Assembly (NCBI GenBank): GCA_003517945.1
Contig: DOZP01000130.1
Location: forward strand, 1-5,911
Length of the DNA stretch: 5,911 nt
Direction of reading: 5' to 3'
Source: Porphyromonadaceae bacterium
GTDB lineage: Bacteria > Bacteroidota > Bacteroidia > Bacteroidales > Tannerellaceae
Of the stretch, positions 4,702 to 5,911 are shown piece by piece (the stretch's first letter is position 1; every line of letters starts with the position of its first letter). The translations under genes and the position numbers were made by a program. Under the pieces are notes generated by a model. It searched no databases, was not told where the DNA came from, and saw only the letters and a program-made list of their open reading frames with translations.

Positions 4702-5911
4702 TTATTGCCGGGAAAGATACTGCGAATCCGTTGGATCCAGCAGATCAGCGCGCCGCTCATAAGAACCATATTTCGGTTTTAAAACATATAGGTAAGTGTT
4801 GTTATCTCGCTGCGTCAGATCGCCGCTTATCGATCCCAAGTAAACTTCCAAATGGAGCATGTGGTTCTCGTTTTTCGTGTTCGCTATTACTTTACCTAAG
4901 CACTTACCTTTGGTGACGGTATCCCCTTCCTTCACGGAAGGTTTTATTTCGCAATAACGTATTACCGTGCCATCATTGTTATGCACCTCTACGACACCAG
5001 TACCGTAATAAAAGCTATCACTTACGTGCATAACCTTTCCGTCACACATAGCTATTACCGGGGTTCCTACATCCGCTATGTAATCAATGCCCGCATGTGA
5101 GCGCGGGTTTCCATTTTCATCTTCACGGCTGCTATTAAATCCCCCTCCCGCTATACGGTAACTGCTTCCTGTTGGGATCGGGTTTATCCAACCGGCGCTC
5201 TTTTTTGTCTCCCAAAAATCTTTACTAAACCATTCTAAATTGCCAGATGCTGATACCAAAAATGGTTGATTGACTAATACTTTGCTTACTTTGATGCCTG
5301 AAGGCTGAGTTTCGGTTGCCGTAACGCGGAAATATCCGGTTCCAGCGGGAACCGAACCGAATTTAACCAAGGAATCCAGTGCAGAAATGTTATAGGATGA
5401 CGCATTGAGCCATGTTGTCGTTTGCGTATAGCTTGTTTCTCCGTTTGAAGTGGGATATATACCAACAGTTACAGATGTGATATTATAATTAGATTTAATC
5501 AGACCGGCAATTGATACTCCAGTGCCTTGGGTTATGTTGGGAATTGTTGTTACGCCGCTTATTGAAAGTGTAGACACGTCGGCCAGTGTTGGGGTATGGT
5601 TTACCGTATTGCTGTTCACGGATAATCCTGTGGAATTGTAGGCCTGCACATAAAAACTGTACTTTGTTCCGGCAGTTAATCCAGAAACAGAATAACTTGT
5701 TTCCGTTGTGATTCTGGAAAGTGAATTGTTTGTATAAACACGGTAGCCGGTAGCTCCTGAAACCGGAGGCCAAGTTATTTTTACAGAAGAAGCGCTTATT
5801 TCGCTCAGAGAAATGATCGGTGCGGCAATGGCAAGTGTAGTTGACACATAGAGATCTTTTACAACCCAATCACTGCTGCCCCAATACGTCAATCTGCCCA
5901 TATACCGTCTG
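4702..5911 (-). CDS. Cell-wall protein with FN3 and M23 metallopeptidase domains (5' end outside window)
   Basis: Probable secreted cell-wall hydrolase or binding protein; only the C-terminal 403 or so residues are visible. Numbering is from the Met at 5899-5901. That Met has no ribosome binding site, and the frame stays open to the window edge, so the true start lies outside and any signal peptide is unseen. Residues 1-20 (GRLTYWGSSDWVVKDLYVS) may be the end of an SH3-like domain. A fibronectin type III domain spans about 27-104. A beta-rich linker at 110-217 (GLIKSNYNITSVTVGIY) is of a kind seen in clostridial wall proteins. The M23 (LytM-like) domain spans about 240-392, with zinc ligands H269 and D273 in SHAGID and H350 in MLHLEV. 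The usual first His of the HxH motif is Met348. The C-terminus is ERRADLLDPT. M23 enzymes cut peptide bridges of peptidoglycan. The long hairpin downstream suggests a unit separate from the kinase operon. Confidence 0.88.
   Translation of the reverse strand, partial: RRYMGRLTYWGSSDWVVKDLYVSTTLAIAAPIISLSEISASSVKITWPPVSGATGYRVYTNNSLSRITTETSYSVSGLTAGTKYSFYVQAYNSTGLSVNSNTVNHTPTLADVSTLSISGVTTIPNITQGTGVSIAGLIKSNYNITSVTVGIYPTSNGETSYTQTTTWLNASSYNISALDSLVKFGSVPAGTGYFRVTATETQPSGIKVSKVLVNQPFLVSASGNLEWFSKDFWETKKSAGWINPIPTGSSYRIAGGGFNSSREDENGNPRSHAGIDYIADVGTPVIAMCDGKVMHVSDSFYYGTGVVEVHNNDGTVIRYCEIKPSVKEGDTVTKGKCLGKVIANTKNENHMLHLEVYLGSISGDLTQRDNNTYLYVLKPKYGSYERRADLLDPTDSQYLSRQ

Noticed and set aside
5495..5869. 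A 124-codon minus-strand frame overlapping the M23 protein gene
   Set aside because: It overlaps the FN3 and linker coding region in another frame, and its composition (many Cys, Arg and Asn) is typical of a shadow frame.
5899..5901. ATG at 5899-5901 as the true start of the M23 protein
   Set aside because: There is no ribosome binding site before it, no signal peptide after it, and the frame is open to the window edge. The protein seems to begin mid-domain.
1..5911. CRISPR array, tRNA, rRNA or riboswitch
   Set aside because: No regularly spaced repeats, cloverleaf-like segments or conserved riboswitch cores were recognised on either strand by eye; a covariance-model search was not possible.

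Overview
The window looks like accessory DNA from a low-to-moderate G+C Firmicute, most likely a Clostridia-type anaerobe. This is an inference from AT-rich intergenic DNA, strong GGAG-type ribosome binding sites, a seven-helix sensor kinase of a type common in Firmicutes, and a fibronectin-III/M23 cell-wall protein typical of spore-forming clostridia. No marker gene fixes the species.

Layout: (1) 1-1492 is a complete IS256 (Mutator) family insertion sequence with an intact 405-aa DDE transposase and imperfect 28-bp terminal inverted repeats. It is visibly more G+C-rich than its surroundings. Its left end lies exactly at the window edge, so the target duplication cannot be seen. (2) 1493-2072 is decayed DNA ending in the C-terminal part of a class I SAM-dependent methyltransferase. 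It is broken by an amber codon and a one-base frameshift and has no recognisable N-terminal half. (3) 2157-4404, on the minus strand, is a two-component operon: a 7TM-PAS-HisKA_3-HATPase sensor kinase followed by an overlapping NarL/FixJ response regulator. (4) 4405-4701 is an AT-rich intergenic region holding the likely kinase promoter, two dyads and a long perfect hairpin behind the next gene. (5) 4702-5911, on the minus strand, is the C-terminal part of a secreted-type cell-wall protein (FN3, beta-sandwich linker, M23 metallopeptidase). It runs off the right edge of the window.

The kinase and regulator form a phosphorelay. The kinase senses an unknown signal, probably at the membrane, and the regulator acts on promoters not identifiable here. 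The M23 gene lies upstream on the same strand but is separated by a strong hairpin and a candidate promoter, so it is probably a separate transcription unit. No wholly new system is evident. The most interesting signals are in the insertion sequence: a perfect -10 box just inside the left end that could form a junction promoter on circularisation, a repeated sequence that can hide the transposase ribosome binding site, and two mutually exclusive stems behind the transposase gene.
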